Positions 36,434-45,538 are shown, counted from the stretch's first letter. The stretch: 64,000 nt of DNA from Thermoanaerobacterium thermosulfurigenes (GCF_051201035.1 NZ_JBPODR010000010.1:1-64000); one strand, 5' to 3'. Notes: generated by a model from the letters alone, not told the origin. Numbers and translations are program-made.

Positions 36434-37285
36434 TTTGTTAAGCTTGAGTTTATTGAATAGAAGTGGTGCTCCAATTGAAATCCATAATCCGCCAATGAAA
36501 TATCTAAATGCATTGAAAATTTCTGTATAAGGCAGCAAATATTTCAAAGTGCTTAATATTACAGCAAAAATTGATATACCAATTATCAACTTTGCTATTT
36601 GACCTTTAACCGTGTTATTTACGGTAAATTTAAAGTAATGTTGGTCAATAAAATATCCTATCATTGTACCAGATGCCAATTCCATGTATTCGAAATTTTC
36701 ATTGTATGGAAATAAAATTATCAATCCTAAAGGCACAATTAGCGAAAGAATTATCTTATATATAAGCTTTATATCATACTTACCTTCGATTATTATGCTG
36801 TCTACAAGTTCCGCGACTATTATCACTAACAAAGCGATTAAAATTCCACCAACTATATCGACAGGCCAGTGAACGCCAAGGTACAACCGCGAAAGGGAGA
36901 CGAGTATTATTGAAGCAACACCTAAAATTTTTGTGATTTTCTTATTGTATTTAAACATCATTGTGCCCCAAAACGTAGTTGTACCTTGTGCATGGCCACT
37001 GGGAAATGAATATCCGCCAGCGGATTGTGTAAAAATCGATCTGATACCAGGGTATCCAATTGGCCTTTGAACCATTGTTACGTTTTTTATTACTGTATTG
37101 ACGTATATAGATGACAAAAGCACTAACCCCAATTTAAGTCCAAATCTTTTATCAATGCACCAATAAAATAAAGGCAGTGCTAAAAAATAAAATAATGAGC
37201 TTCCCATCATTGTTATACATATAAAAAAATAATCTAAAATTGGATTTGATAGAAGCTGAATATCCTTTATTATGGCTGCTTGCAT
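36422..37285 (-). CDS. PAP2-family membrane phosphatase
   Basis: A 287-residue protein with several membrane helices and the three PAP2 motifs: KNVTMVQRP (the KxxxxxxRP motif), PSGHAQGTT and SRLYLGVHWPVDIVGG. The histidines of the second and third motifs catalyse removal of phosphate from lipid pyrophosphates or phosphatidic acid. It could be an undecaprenyl-pyrophosphate phosphatase of the BcrC kind, but is longer than BcrC, so the substrate is uncertain. The start has a GAGGTGAT site. Confidence 0.88.
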   Translation of the reverse strand: MQAAIIKDIQLLSNPILDYFFICITMMGSSLFYFLALPLFYWCIDKRFGLKLGLVLLSSIYVNTVIKNVTMVQRPIGYPGIRSIFTQSAGGYSFPSGHAQGTTTFWGTMMFKYNKKITKILGVASIILVSLSRLYLGVHWPVDIVGGILIALLVIIVAELVDSIIIEGKYDIKLIYKIILSLIVPLGLIILFPYNENFEYMELASGTMIGYFIDQHYFKFTVNNTVKGQIAKLIIGISIFAVILSTLKYLLPYTEIFNAFRYFIGGLWISIGAPLLFNKLKLNKKTL

Positions 37286-37450
37286 TTTATCACCTCGATA
37301 TATATATTCTACAAGTTTGCAAATCTTCCTTCAATATTAATTGAGTAATTCATAAAATTATTTATAATCATCTTTGTCGAAAATTATTTTCTTTTAGAAA
37401 GAAGGATTTTTAAAATTTATAAAGAATAATAATATATAGGTGGTGTTAAT

Positions 37451-37921
37451 GTGAAAGCTGAAAAGATATTTTTGAGAGATGTGGAAAAGAGGGACAAAAA
37501 GTCATTTTCTATATGGCTTAAAGATGTTGATGTAGTGAAATTTTTGATAGACATGTTTAAGGTGTCAAGAAAAAGTGAAAATGTATTGAATATTCCCTTC
37601 GGGAAAAACAGAAAAATATTTATACTGCAAACAAATGAAGGAGAAAATATAGGTTTTTGTGGACTTTACAATATCAACTGGCAGCTTAAAAGATGTAGCA
37701 TGTATGTTTACATCGACGATTGTGAAAATGTAAGCGATGATGTTATTAGCGATGCTATGAATTCTATTGTAAAAAGCATAGATCTTTTGAAGAAATTCAG
37801 GATATTAGAAGTTCACGCTAAAGCTGACATCTTGAAAAAATATATAGAAAAAATGAACGATGGTAAAAAGTGCGATAATGAGTTTGTTTTTGAGATAGGA
37901 TTAAACGGTAAAATTGTGTGA
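37451..37921 (+). CDS. GNAT-like acetyltransferase-fold protein (weak)
   Basis: A 156-residue protein. The N-terminus (AEKIFLRDVEKRDKKSFSIWLKDVDVVKFLI) looks like the first strand and helix of GNAT acetyltransferases that act on ribosomal-protein N-termini or spermidine, and IGFCGLYNINWQLKRCSMYVYI fits strands 2-4. The usual acetyl-CoA motif (RxxGxG/A) is absent or altered, so catalysis is doubtful. GTG start behind AGGTGG. Confidence 0.5.
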   Translation: MKAEKIFLRDVEKRDKKSFSIWLKDVDVVKFLIDMFKVSRKSENVLNIPFGKNRKIFILQTNEGENIGFCGLYNINWQLKRCSMYVYIDDCENVSDDVISDAMNSIVKSIDLLKKFRILEVHAKADILKKYIEKMNDGKKCDNEFVFEIGLNGKIV

Positions 37922-37945
37922 AGGCCTTGAAGGCCTTTATTTACT
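37921..37945 (+). terminator. Small terminator before pgsA
   Basis: AAGGCCT (37921-37927), loop TGA and AGGCCTT (37931-37937) are followed by a T-rich stretch. Confidence 0.5.
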
Positions 37946-38003
37946 TTTTGTTAAATAAATAATATAATACAATACAAGCGATATTTATTTAAGAGGTGCT
38001 TTT

Positions 38004-38519
38004 ATGAACATACCGAATACATTGACATTGATTAGATTTGTACTTATACCTGTTTTTGTTTACAGTTTTTTTTACATATACAATGGAAATATTTATGCCG
38101 CAGCAGTATTCTTGATATCTGGACTTACTGATGTGCTTGATGGGTATATTGCTCGCCATTACAACCAGATAACGAAAGTAGGTATATTGATGGATCCACT
38201 GGCAGATAAGTTGATGATTATAACTGTCTTATTAAGCCTATGGATTAAAGGTATAATACCATTCTTTATAATTTTGATCGTCATTATAAAAGAAGTTACA
38301 ATGATAATAGGTGCATTTATTTTGTACAAAAGAAAAGATATCACAATACCTGCTAATAGATTTGGAAAAACTGCAACACTTCTTTTTTATGTAGCTATAA
38401 TTTTTTCGATATTTGATTGGCCTTATGGTCTTACACTTATGATAATAGCGCTGATTTTAGCACTTGTAGCTTTTTTTATTTATTCGATAGAATTTAGGCT
38501 TTACAATAAAAAGCAGTAG
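38004..38519 (+). CDS. pgsA: CDP-diacylglycerol-glycerol-3-phosphate 3-phosphatidyltransferase
   Basis: A 171-residue integral membrane enzyme that makes phosphatidylglycerol phosphate from CDP-diacylglycerol. The CDP-alcohol phosphotransferase signature is present as LTDVLDGYIARHYNQITKVGILMDPLADKL, matching DG(x)2AR(x)8G(x)3D(x)3D with its metal-binding aspartates. The opening MNIPNTLTLIRF is typical of PgsA. About five membrane helices. RBS AGAGGTG. Confidence 0.9.
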   Translation: MNIPNTLTLIRFVLIPVFVYSFFYIYNGNIYAAAVFLISGLTDVLDGYIARHYNQITKVGILMDPLADKLMIITVLLSLWIKGIIPFFIILIVIIKEVTMIIGAFILYKRKDITIPANRFGKTATLLFYVAIIFSIFDWPYGLTLMIIALILALVAFFIYSIEFRLYNKKQ

Positions 38520-38587
38520 TTTATATTAATGTTAAGAGTTTTGTTTTTCAAGTTTTTTGTGTTATATTTTTTTGAGGGGGTATGGCT

Positions 38588-39415
38588 ATGAAACTGGAAG
38601 AAAAATACGAAAATTTAAAGAAGTACATAGAGAAACTTGGAAGTGCTGTCATAGCTTTTTCCGGAGGGGTTGATAGCACTTTTCTTGCAAAAGTCTGTTA
38701 TGATGTGCTTAAGGATAGATGTGTAGCTGTTACTGCTACATCTTCTACATATCCGCAAAGGGAATTTAAAGAAGCGCAAGAGTTGGCCAAACAAATTGGT
38801 ATAAGGCACAGAATCATAAGGTCTGAGGAGTTAGAGATTGAAGGTTTTTCAAAAAATCCTATAGATAGATGCTATTACTGTAAAAGCGAGTTATTTTCAA
38901 AGTTAAAGAATGTTGCAGAAGAAGAAGGCATTGAGTATGTTTTGGATGGTACAAATTACGATGATACCGGGGACTTCAGGCCTGGCAGACGTGCAGCAAG
39001 GGAATTAGGCGTAAAGAGTCCTCTTTTAGAGTGTGGATTTACCAAGAATGACATAAGAGAGATGTCTAAAATTTTAGGGCTTCCAACATGGAATAAACCT
39101 GCGTATGCATGCCTTTCTTCTCGTTTTCCATATGGGCAGGAAATAACAGATCAGAAATTGTCTATGGTGGATAAAGCAGAAGAATATCTTTTGAAATTAG
39201 GCTTTGTTGGTTTTAGAGTAAGACATCATGGTGATATTGCCAGAATAGAGCTTGACCAAAAACAGATCAACATGATGTTGGATGAGTCTGTGAGAAAAAA
39301 TGTAGTTTTAAAATTGAAAGAGATAGGGTTTAAATACGTGTCATTGGATCTTGAAGGATATAGGACAGGTAGCATGAATGAAGCCGTGGTGGAGTTGATA
39401 AATGATGTACGATAG
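38588..39415 (+). CDS. larE: LarE, sacrificial sulfur transferase for the nickel-pincer cofactor
   Basis: A 275-residue PP-loop ATPase (SGGVDS at residues 25-30). LarE activates the carboxylates of the LarB product and inserts sulfur. It contains C175 in YACLSSR, corresponding to the sacrificial cysteine of the Lactobacillus enzyme, and a CxxC pair (C95, C98 in RCYYCKSE). Family knowledge is that LarE proteins with three such cysteines can hold an Fe-S cluster and act catalytically; this copy fits that group by sequence only. I use the ATG at 38588, 7 bases after GAGGGGG. It overlaps larB by 14 bases. Confidence 0.9.
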   Translation: MKLEEKYENLKKYIEKLGSAVIAFSGGVDSTFLAKVCYDVLKDRCVAVTATSSTYPQREFKEAQELAKQIGIRHRIIRSEELEIEGFSKNPIDRCYYCKSELFSKLKNVAEEEGIEYVLDGTNYDDTGDFRPGRRAARELGVKSPLLECGFTKNDIREMSKILGLPTWNKPAYACLSSRFPYGQEITDQKLSMVDKAEEYLLKLGFVGFRVRHHGDIARIELDQKQINMMLDESVRKNVVLKLKEIGFKYVSLDLEGYRTGSMNEAVVELINDVR

Positions 39416-40157
39416 TATTATAAAAGATGTACTTGAGAAATATAATAATGGTTTAATTAAATTGGAAGAAGCTGTTGAGGTATTAAAAAAACTTCCTTAC
39501 GAAGATTTAGGATTTGCAAAAATAGATTACAATAGAGAAGTAAGGCGTGGATACCCTGAAGTTATATACTGCGAAGGAAAGACTCCTGAACAAGTGAGAG
39601 AAATAGCATTAAGAATGTATGAAAAAGGCAGCAATGTATTAGGTACAAGAGCATCTTTAGATCATTTTGAAGCAGTAAAAGAAGTATGCGATAAAGTTGT
39701 TTATTACGATGAAGCAAGGATAATATCAATTAGAACAGATGAAATAAAAAAAACGAAAGGTGTAATAGGAGTTGTTGCAGCAGGTACATCTGATCTTCCT
39801 GTAGCTGAAGAAGCGGCTGTAACTGCTGAACTTATGGGTAATTCCGTAAAACGTATATATGATGTAGGTGTGGCTGGAATACACAGATTGATAAGCAAAA
39901 TTGATGAACTAAGGAGCTTTAGAGTCATAATATGTATTGCAGGTATGGAAGGTGCTTTGCCTACAGTTGTAGGTGGACTTGTTGCATGTCCAATCATTGC
40001 AGTGCCAACAAGTGTTGGATATGGTGCTAATTTTCATGGGCTTTCGGCGCTTCTTGCTATGCTTAACTCATGTTCCAGTGGTGTCAGTGTAGTCAACATT
40101 GACAATGGGTTTGGCGCAGCGTATTCTGCAAGTCTAATAAATAAGATAGGAGAGTAG
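39402..40157 (+). CDS. larB: LarB, nicotinate-adenine dinucleotide carboxylase
   Basis: A 251-residue protein with a C-terminal PurE-like (AIR carboxylase) domain: GVVAAGTSDLPVAEEAAVTAE and GMEGALPTVVGGLVACPIIAVPTSVGYG. LarB carboxylates and hydrolyses the nicotinic acid dinucleotide in the first step of nickel-pincer nucleotide synthesis. GGTGGAG at 39388-39394 sits inside larE, so the two are coupled. Five bases separate it from larC. Confidence 0.95.
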   Translation: MMYDSIIKDVLEKYNNGLIKLEEAVEVLKKLPYEDLGFAKIDYNREVRRGYPEVIYCEGKTPEQVREIALRMYEKGSNVLGTRASLDHFEAVKEVCDKVVYYDEARIISIRTDEIKKTKGVIGVVAAGTSDLPVAEEAAVTAELMGNSVKRIYDVGVAGIHRLISKIDELRSFRVIICIAGMEGALPTVVGGLVACPIIAVPTSVGYGANFHGLSALLAMLNSCSSGVSVVNIDNGFGAAYSASLINKIGE

Positions 40158-40162
40158 CTATT

Positions 40163-41328
40163 ATGAAGCTTTTGTACTTTGATTGTTTTGCGGGAATTTC
40201 AGGCGATATGACAATTTCCTCTCTTTTAGGACATGGCATAGTAGATGTAGATAAATTTAAAGAGGAGCTTAATAAGATTCCCTTAAGCGGATACAGTTTA
40301 AAATTTGGAACAACGCAGAAGAATGGGATAACTGCAAATACTTTTGAAGTCGACTTTGATGAAGGACATCACCATCACAGGACTATGAAGGACATTGAGG
40401 ACATAATAAATGGAAGTTTGCTAAATGATAATGTAAAAGAAATGAGCCTTAAGATATTTCGCAATCTGGCAGATGCTGAAGGTAAAGTGCATGGACTGCC
40501 GTCTCATGAAGTTCACTTTCATGAAGTAGGAGCAGTTGATTCTATCATTGATATAGTTGGAACATCTGTGCTTGTAGACATGATAAGACCTGATAAAATC
40601 ATCTTTTCAAAGCTGCCTTTAGGTTCTGGGTTTGTGAAAAGCCAGCATGGCTTAATACCTATTCCAGCTCCAGCTACAGCAGAATTATTAAAAGGCATAC
40701 CTGTCTATGATAATGGAGTGTGTGGTGAGCTTGTGACGCCTACAGGTGCTGCAATAGCTAAAACATTGGCTCATGAGTTTGGAACGATGCCGGAATGTGA
40801 ATTTGAATCTATAGGATACGGTGCAGGGCATAAAGACCTTGAGGTGCCAAACGTATTAAGGACAATTGTAGGTACTGTAGAACTAAAAAAAAAGTAGAAA
40901 ACATTTATATCCTTGAGACAAATATTGATGACATGAGTCCGGAGTATTATCAGTACATATTTGATAGGCTTCTAAAAAACGGAGCGTTGGATGTCTACAT
41001 TACTCCCATATTTATGAAAAAACAGAGACCTGCTAATATGCTTTCTGTGCTTTGCAAGGAAGAAAATTTAGAGAACGTAAGAAAAGTAATTTTTGAAGAG
41101 ACATCTACATTCGGCTTAAGGCAGTATAAAGTTGATAGATATGCTCTTGATAGAGATTTTAAAGTCATTAGGACTCCGTTTGGAGATGTAAGAGTCAAAA
41201 TGGGTTATCTGAATGGCAAATTTATAAAATCTCACATAGAGTCAGATGACGTGAAAAGAATTGCTGAAAAAACAGGACTTTCTGTGCAAGCTGTTTTAAA
41301 TGTTTTGCGTGAATATGATGGCACATAA
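40163..41328 (+). CDS. larC: LarC nickel insertase, made by -1 frameshifting (two overlapping frames)
   Basis: LarC inserts nickel into the pincer nucleotide. The zero frame (40163-40897) starts MKLLYFDCFAGISGDM, has the metal-binding EGHHHHRT and ends ...VELKKK-stop at 244 residues. The next frame continues without a gap as VENIYILETNIDDMSPEYYQY to 41328. The join lies at A_AAA_AAG (40888-40894) within a nine-A run, the classic bacterial -1 slip site, directly before the TAG stop. A -1 slip yields a protein of 388 residues, the length of undivided LarC. Lactobacillus plantarum larC is also frameshifted, so this is likely natural, though a sequencing indel in the A run cannot be excluded from sequence alone. 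Confidence 0.85.
40888..40894 (+). promoter_or_regulatory. larC: Programmed -1 frameshift site in larC
   Basis: AAAAAAG with frame phasing A_AAA_AAG, in the run of nine A's at 40885-40893, is followed at once by the zero-frame TAG stop. This is the same heptamer as in E. coli dnaX. Confidence 0.75.
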
Positions 41329-41368
41329 AAACTGAAAGTGCTATCTTTCAGCTTTTATGTGTTTTTTT
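41322..41368. terminator. Bidirectional terminator between larC and bioY
   Basis: Nested arms CACATAAAA/TTTTATGTG and CTGAAAG/CTTTCAG (41322-41361) are followed by seven T's. The stem also covers the end of bioY on the other strand. Confidence 0.8.
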
Positions 41369-41892
41369 AATATTGGCATCAATTTTAAAGCTAAGTATGA
41401 AGACAGTAAAACTTTTATGAAATCACCAGGCATGTAAGGCAGTGCACCTAATAGAACTGCTTTTTTTAAATTTAATTGTGCTACAATGGTTAATTGCAGA
41501 ACTCCCAAAACATAGACTATCACTATGCCACCGATTATATTAGAAATAATCAGCCTTAAAAAGCTTATCTTTTTAGATTTTAATAGCATAGACGTGACAA
41601 ATGATGCAATTGGCATAGCCAATAAGTATCCGCCTGTAGGTCCAAACAGTATTCCTATACCGCCGTGAAATCCTGCAAAGACAGGTATTCCTATTGCACC
41701 AAGTGCAAGATAAATAATCATGCTTAAAAAAGCTGTTATTGGTTCTAAAAGACTTCCAGACAACATTAATGCCAGTGTTTGACCTGTTATTGGCACGGGC
41801 GAAAAAGGAAGTGGTATGCTTATGAAGCTTAGCACTATAGTGATTGATGCAAACATAGATGCTAATGTCACCTTTTTTAAATGGTTGTTCAA
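41341..41892 (-). CDS. bioY: Biotin transporter substrate-binding component BioY
   Basis: A 183-residue ECF-type S component with about six membrane helices. PVPITGQTLALMLSGSLL and GPTGGYLLAMPIASF are the BioY signature. BioY binds biotin and works with the energy-coupling ATPases and EcfT encoded elsewhere, or alone. I start it at the TTG at 41892 because GGAGGTG stands before it inside the longer frame from 41907. A BirA-type operator covers its promoter, so it is expected to be repressed when biotin is plentiful. Confidence 0.92.
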   Translation of the reverse strand: MNNHLKKVTLASMFASITIVLSFISIPLPFSPVPITGQTLALMLSGSLLEPITAFLSMIIYLALGAIGIPVFAGFHGGIGILFGPTGGYLLAMPIASFVTSMLLKSKKISFLRLIISNIIGGIVIVYVLGVLQLTIVAQLNLKKAVLLGALPYMPGDFIKVLLSSYLALKLMPILKKHIKAER

Positions 41893-41921
41893 AAGAATCA
41901 CCTCCAACGTAATTTATTTGT

Positions 41922-41951
41922 ATTATATAAAATACAACAGATATTTGTCAA
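41922..41951 (-). promoter_or_regulatory. bioY promoter
   Basis: On the minus strand TTGACA (41946-41951) and TATAAT (41922-41927) are both consensus, 18 bases apart. The -35 lies inside the BirA-like operator. Confidence 0.65.
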
Positions 41952-41976
41952 CTAATATTCTTAATATAGTTGACAA
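41945..41976. promoter_or_regulatory. BirA-type biotin operator
   Basis: TTGTCAACT (41945-41953), a 14-base spacer and AGTTGACAA (41968-41976) form a perfect inverted repeat that matches the Firmicute BirA box in arm sequence and spacing. It overlaps the bioY -35 element. Confidence 0.75.
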
Positions 41977-42043
41977 ATTAAGTGATATTGACAATTTGTA
42001 AGTTAATGTATATATTAATATTAATAAAATATTTTGTTATGAT

Positions 42044-42244
42044 AGTGAGGAGTAAATGTACCAGATAAAAGAGATGGAATCCCAAGGCTGAAAGGTTTCC
42101 TTGTTGTTGAGTACATTGAAGGTAGCACTGGAGCAAGTAAGCTGAAACTTAAGTAGGCTTAAACGGGTATGCCCGATACAGCTTAAGTTATAAAATAAGG
42201 TGGTACCGCGGAAAGCCTTCGCCCTTTTGGGAAAGGTTTTTTTA
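42044..42244 (+). promoter_or_regulatory. T-box riboswitch of valS
   Basis: The conserved T-box AAGGTGGTACCGCGG lies at 42197-42211, followed by an imperfect terminator stem and a T run (42211-42244). The base of stem I may be AGTG (42044-42047) with CACT (42126-42129), which puts GTA, a valine codon, at 42122-42124 in the specifier loop just 5' of that strand. Uncharged tRNA-Val would stop termination and turn on valS. A TTGACA (41988) and TATATT (42011), 17 bases apart, may be the promoter. Confidence 0.85.
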
Positions 42245-42279
42245 TTTTATTCAAAACATAAAATTGAAAGGAGATAAAG

Positions 42280-44916
42280 ATGGAAATTTCTAAGACGTAC
42301 AATCCTAAGGAATTTGAGGATAGAATATACAAAGAATGGATGGAAAAAGGTTATTTTACGCCAAAGATTGATTTAAACAAGAAGCCATTTACTATTGTAA
42401 TACCACCTCCAAACATAACAGGGCAATTGCACATGGGTCATGCTTTAGACAATACGATGCAGGACATAATAATCAGGTGGAAAAGAATGCAGGGCTTTGT
42501 GACTTTATGGATACCAGGTTCAGACCATGCCAGCATAGCTACAGAAGTTAAAGTTCTCGACCAAATCAGAGAAGAAACAGGGCTTACCAAAAGAGATATA
42601 GGGAGAGAAAAATTTTTAGAGAGAGCATGGCAATGGAAGGAAAAGTATGAAAACAGGATTTTAGATCAGCTTAAAAAATTAGGATCTTCATGCGATTGGA
42701 CGAGAAAGAGGTTCACAATGGATGAAGCGCTGTCGAAAGCCGTAAGAGAAGTCTTTGTTTCCCTTTACGAGAAAGGTCTTATTTATCGTGGTGACAGAAT
42801 AATAAACTGGTGCCCCAGTTGTAAAACTGCATTGTCAGATGCTGAAGTAGAGCACGAAGATGAATCAGGACATCTTTGGTACATAAAGTATCCTGTAAAA
42901 GGTGAAGAAGGATACATAACAATAGCTACTACAAGGCCTGAGACAATGTTAGGAGATGTAGCAGTAGCAGTCAATCCAAATGATGAAAGATATAAACAGC
43001 TTATAGGCAAAGTTCTTATATTGCCAATTGTCGGGAGGGAAATTCCGGTCGTAGGGGATGATTACGTAGATCCTACGTTTGGAACAGGAGCTGTAAAGGT
43101 TACTCCTGCACATGATCCAAATGATTTTGAAATAGGAATAAGACATGGGCTTGATTTCATAAACATAATGAATGAAGACGCATCGATAAATGAAAATGGT
43201 GGAGAATACTATGGATTAGATAGATATGAAGCGCGAAAGAAGATAGTCGAAAAGCTAAAAGATATGGGACTTTTGGTAAAGGTAGAAGATCTAAATCATA
43301 GTGTAGGCCATTGTTATAGATGCCATACAACTGTTGAACCGTTTTTATCGAAGCAGTGGTTTGTCAAGATGGAGCCTCTTGCAAAGCCAGCACTTGAAGC
43401 TGTAAGGACAGGTAAAATAGAATTCATACCTGAAAGATTTGAAAAGATATATTTTAATTGGCTAGAAAACATCAAAGATTGGTGTATATCTAGGCAGCTA
43501 TGGTGGGGTCACAGAATACCAGCATGGTATTGTGATGATTGTGGCCACGTTAATGTCTCTAAAAACGATCCTATATGCTGTGAAAAATGTGGCAGTGAGA
43601 ATATTCATCAAGATGAAGATGTGCTTGATACGTGGTTTAGTTCAGCATTATGGCCTTTCTCAACTATGGGTTGGCCTGATGATACTGAAGACTTAAAATA
43701 CTTCTTCCCAACCGATGTGCTGGTAACAGGCTATGACATAATATTCTTCTGGGTAGCCAGGATGATTTTCATGAGCTTGGAATTCATGAAAGAGGTGCCT
43801 TTCAGACGAGTCTTGATACACGGACTTGTAAGGGATTCGCAAGGCAGGAAAATGAGTAAATCTTTAGGAAATGGTATTGATCCTCTGGAAATAATAGAAA
43901 AGTACGGTGCCGATACACTGAGATTTACGCTTATAACTGGCAATGCCCCAGGAAATGATATGAGATTTAGCGATGATAAAGTGGAAGCCAGTAGAAATTT
44001 TGCCAACAAGCTTTGGAATGCATCAAGGTATGTGATGCTTAACCTTACAAGTGACGATACGACGCTTTACCTGGAAAATCTCAACATTGCTGACAAATGG
44101 ATTTTAACAAGGCTGAATGATGTAGTAAAAGAAGTAACAGAAAACTTGGAGAAATACGAATTAGGAATAGCTGCTGGAAAATTGTATGATTTTCTTTGGA
44201 GTGAGTTCTGCGATTGGTATATAGAGCTTAGCAAACCTGTCCTTTATGGCGATGATTTTGAAGCAAAGAAGATAACGAAGTCTGTCTTAAGATATGTGCT
44301 TGATAATACATTGAGATTGTTGCATCCTTTTATGCCGTTTATAACAGAGGAGATATTTAAAAATATACCACATGAAGGCGATACGATTATGCTTAGCAAA
44401 TGGCCTGAATACAGAGAAGACTTGATTTTTGAAAAAGAAGCAAAAGATACTATACTAATAATGGATGCAATAAAGACAATAAGAAATCTAAGGGCAGAGG
44501 CTTCTGTAGCACCGTCAAAAAAGGCGAGGGTTATAATCAATACAGACAAAGAGGATGTTATAAAAATATTTAAAGATGGAGAGAATTATATTACTAAACT
44601 TGCTGGTGCCAGCGAAGTGATGTATATTAAAGATAAAGATATGTTGCCTCAGAAAGCCATGTCAGGGTCAATTGAAGGTGCATTAGTCGTAATGCCTCTT
44701 GAAGATTTAATCGATATAAAAGACGAGATAGAAAGGCTTAGATCTGAAAGAGAGAGAGTTTTAAGCGAGATAAAGAGAGCTGAAGGTATGCTTAAAAATG
44801 AAAAGTTTATAGGTAAGGCACCAAAGCATGTTGTAGACGCTGAAAAAGAAAAGTACGAAAAATACAGTGAAATGCTTAAAAATCTTGATGAGCGTATTGA
44901 GTATTTGCTAAAATGA
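42280..44916 (+). CDS. valS: Valyl-tRNA synthetase
   Basis: An 878-residue class I synthetase of normal length. The HIGH motif is HMGH (51-54) and KMSKS is GRKMSKSLGNG (about residue 525). The CP1 editing domain lies between, with a zinc-like cysteine set in CDDCGHVN...CCEKCG. The C-terminal coiled coil (DEIERLRSERERVLSEIKRAE) is the ValRS arm that grips tRNA. GGAG precedes the ATG. The T-box upstream confirms the amino acid. Confidence 0.97.
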   Translation: MEISKTYNPKEFEDRIYKEWMEKGYFTPKIDLNKKPFTIVIPPPNITGQLHMGHALDNTMQDIIIRWKRMQGFVTLWIPGSDHASIATEVKVLDQIREETGLTKRDIGREKFLERAWQWKEKYENRILDQLKKLGSSCDWTRKRFTMDEALSKAVREVFVSLYEKGLIYRGDRIINWCPSCKTALSDAEVEHEDESGHLWYIKYPVKGEEGYITIATTRPETMLGDVAVAVNPNDERYKQLIGKVLILPIVGREIPVVGDDYVDPTFGTGAVKVTPAHDPNDFEIGIRHGLDFINIMNEDASINENGGEYYGLDRYEARKKIVEKLKDMGLLVKVEDLNHSVGHCYRCHTTVEPFLSKQWFVKMEPLAKPALEAVRTGKIEFIPERFEKIYFNWLENIKDWCISRQLWWGHRIPAWYCDDCGHVNVSKNDPICCEKCGSENIHQDEDVLDTWFSSALWPFSTMGWPDDTEDLKYFFPTDVLVTGYDIIFFWVARMIFMSLEFMKEVPFRRVLIHGLVRDSQGRKMSKSLGNGIDPLEIIEKYGADTLRFTLITGNAPGNDMRFSDDKVEASRNFANKLWNASRYVMLNLTSDDTTLYLENLNIADKWILTRLNDVVKEVTENLEKYELGIAAGKLYDFLWSEFCDWYIELSKPVLYGDDFEAKKITKSVLRYVLDNTLRLLHPFMPFITEEIFKNIPHEGDTIMLSKWPEYREDLIFEKEAKDTILIMDAIKTIRNLRAEASVAPSKKARVIINTDKEDVIKIFKDGENYITKLAGASEVMYIKDKDMLPQKAMSGSIEGALVVMPLEDLIDIKDEIERLRSERERVLSEIKRAEGMLKNEKFIGKAPKHVVDAEKEKYEKYSEMLKNLDERIEYLLK

Positions 44917-44941
44917 TTTTGATGCCTCTGAAGGAGGTAAT

Positions 44942-45481
44942 ATGGTGTTTACACTATTCAAAAGGATAGAAAAAAATCCGACTTTAACAATACGAGAAGC
45001 AAATATCAAAGATGCCAAAGGAATAGTGAAACTAATCGAGAGTGTTGGAAAAGAGAAGATATACATGGTTTCAGAAGAGCCAGGATGGACAGAAGAAGAG
45101 GAAAGACAAATGATAAAGCGGCTTGATCGTGGAAAAGACCTGATTTTGGTTGCTGATTACGGTGGACAGATAGTTGGTTGCCTTACGCTTTTTAGATATT
45201 ATGGCGGCAGATCTTCTAAAGTTCAACACGTAGGTGAGATTGGCATAAGCGTAGATGCTAAATACAGGAATATAGGCATTGGTTCGAAGCTATTTGAATA
45301 CGCTATTGATTGGGCTAAAAAAAGAAGCTATTCAAAGCTGTGTTTAAGTGTATTTAGCTCTAATGCCAATGCCATTCATCTATATCAAAAATACGGATTT
45401 GAAGAAGAGGGACGAAGAAAGAAACAATTTAAAATCGGAAATGAATACGTAGATGAAATAATGATGGGATTATTTTTATAA
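44942..45481 (+). CDS. GNAT-family N-acetyltransferase
   Basis: A 179-residue acetyltransferase. Motif A is GEIGISVDAKYRNIGIGSKLFEYAIDWAKK, containing the acetyl-CoA-binding RxxGxG-like RNIGIG, and the final YQKYGFEEEGRRKKQF is typical of the RimJ/L-like branch. The substrate is unknown. It starts 25 bases after valS behind GGAGGT, and is followed by a strong terminator, so it may be expressed from the T-box unit. Confidence 0.88.
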   Translation: MVFTLFKRIEKNPTLTIREANIKDAKGIVKLIESVGKEKIYMVSEEPGWTEEEERQMIKRLDRGKDLILVADYGGQIVGCLTLFRYYGGRSSKVQHVGEIGISVDAKYRNIGIGSKLFEYAIDWAKKRSYSKLCLSVFSSNANAIHLYQKYGFEEEGRRKKQFKIGNEYVDEIMMGLFL

Positions 45482-45486
45482 AACAT

Positions 45487-45518
45487 CCCCAGACAATTGA
45501 TGTCTTGTCTGGGGTTTT
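45487..45518 (+). terminator. Terminator of the valS operon
   Basis: CCCCAGACAA (45487-45496) and TTGTCTGGGG (45505-45514) form a 10-base GC-rich stem followed by TTTT. Confidence 0.85.
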
Positions 45519-45538
45519 GAATTTCGGAGGATGATAAT

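Noticed and set aside
40933..41328. A separate gene for the larC C-terminal half starting at an internal codon
   Set aside because: No ribosome-binding site precedes it, and the -1 frame is open back to the slippery heptamer.
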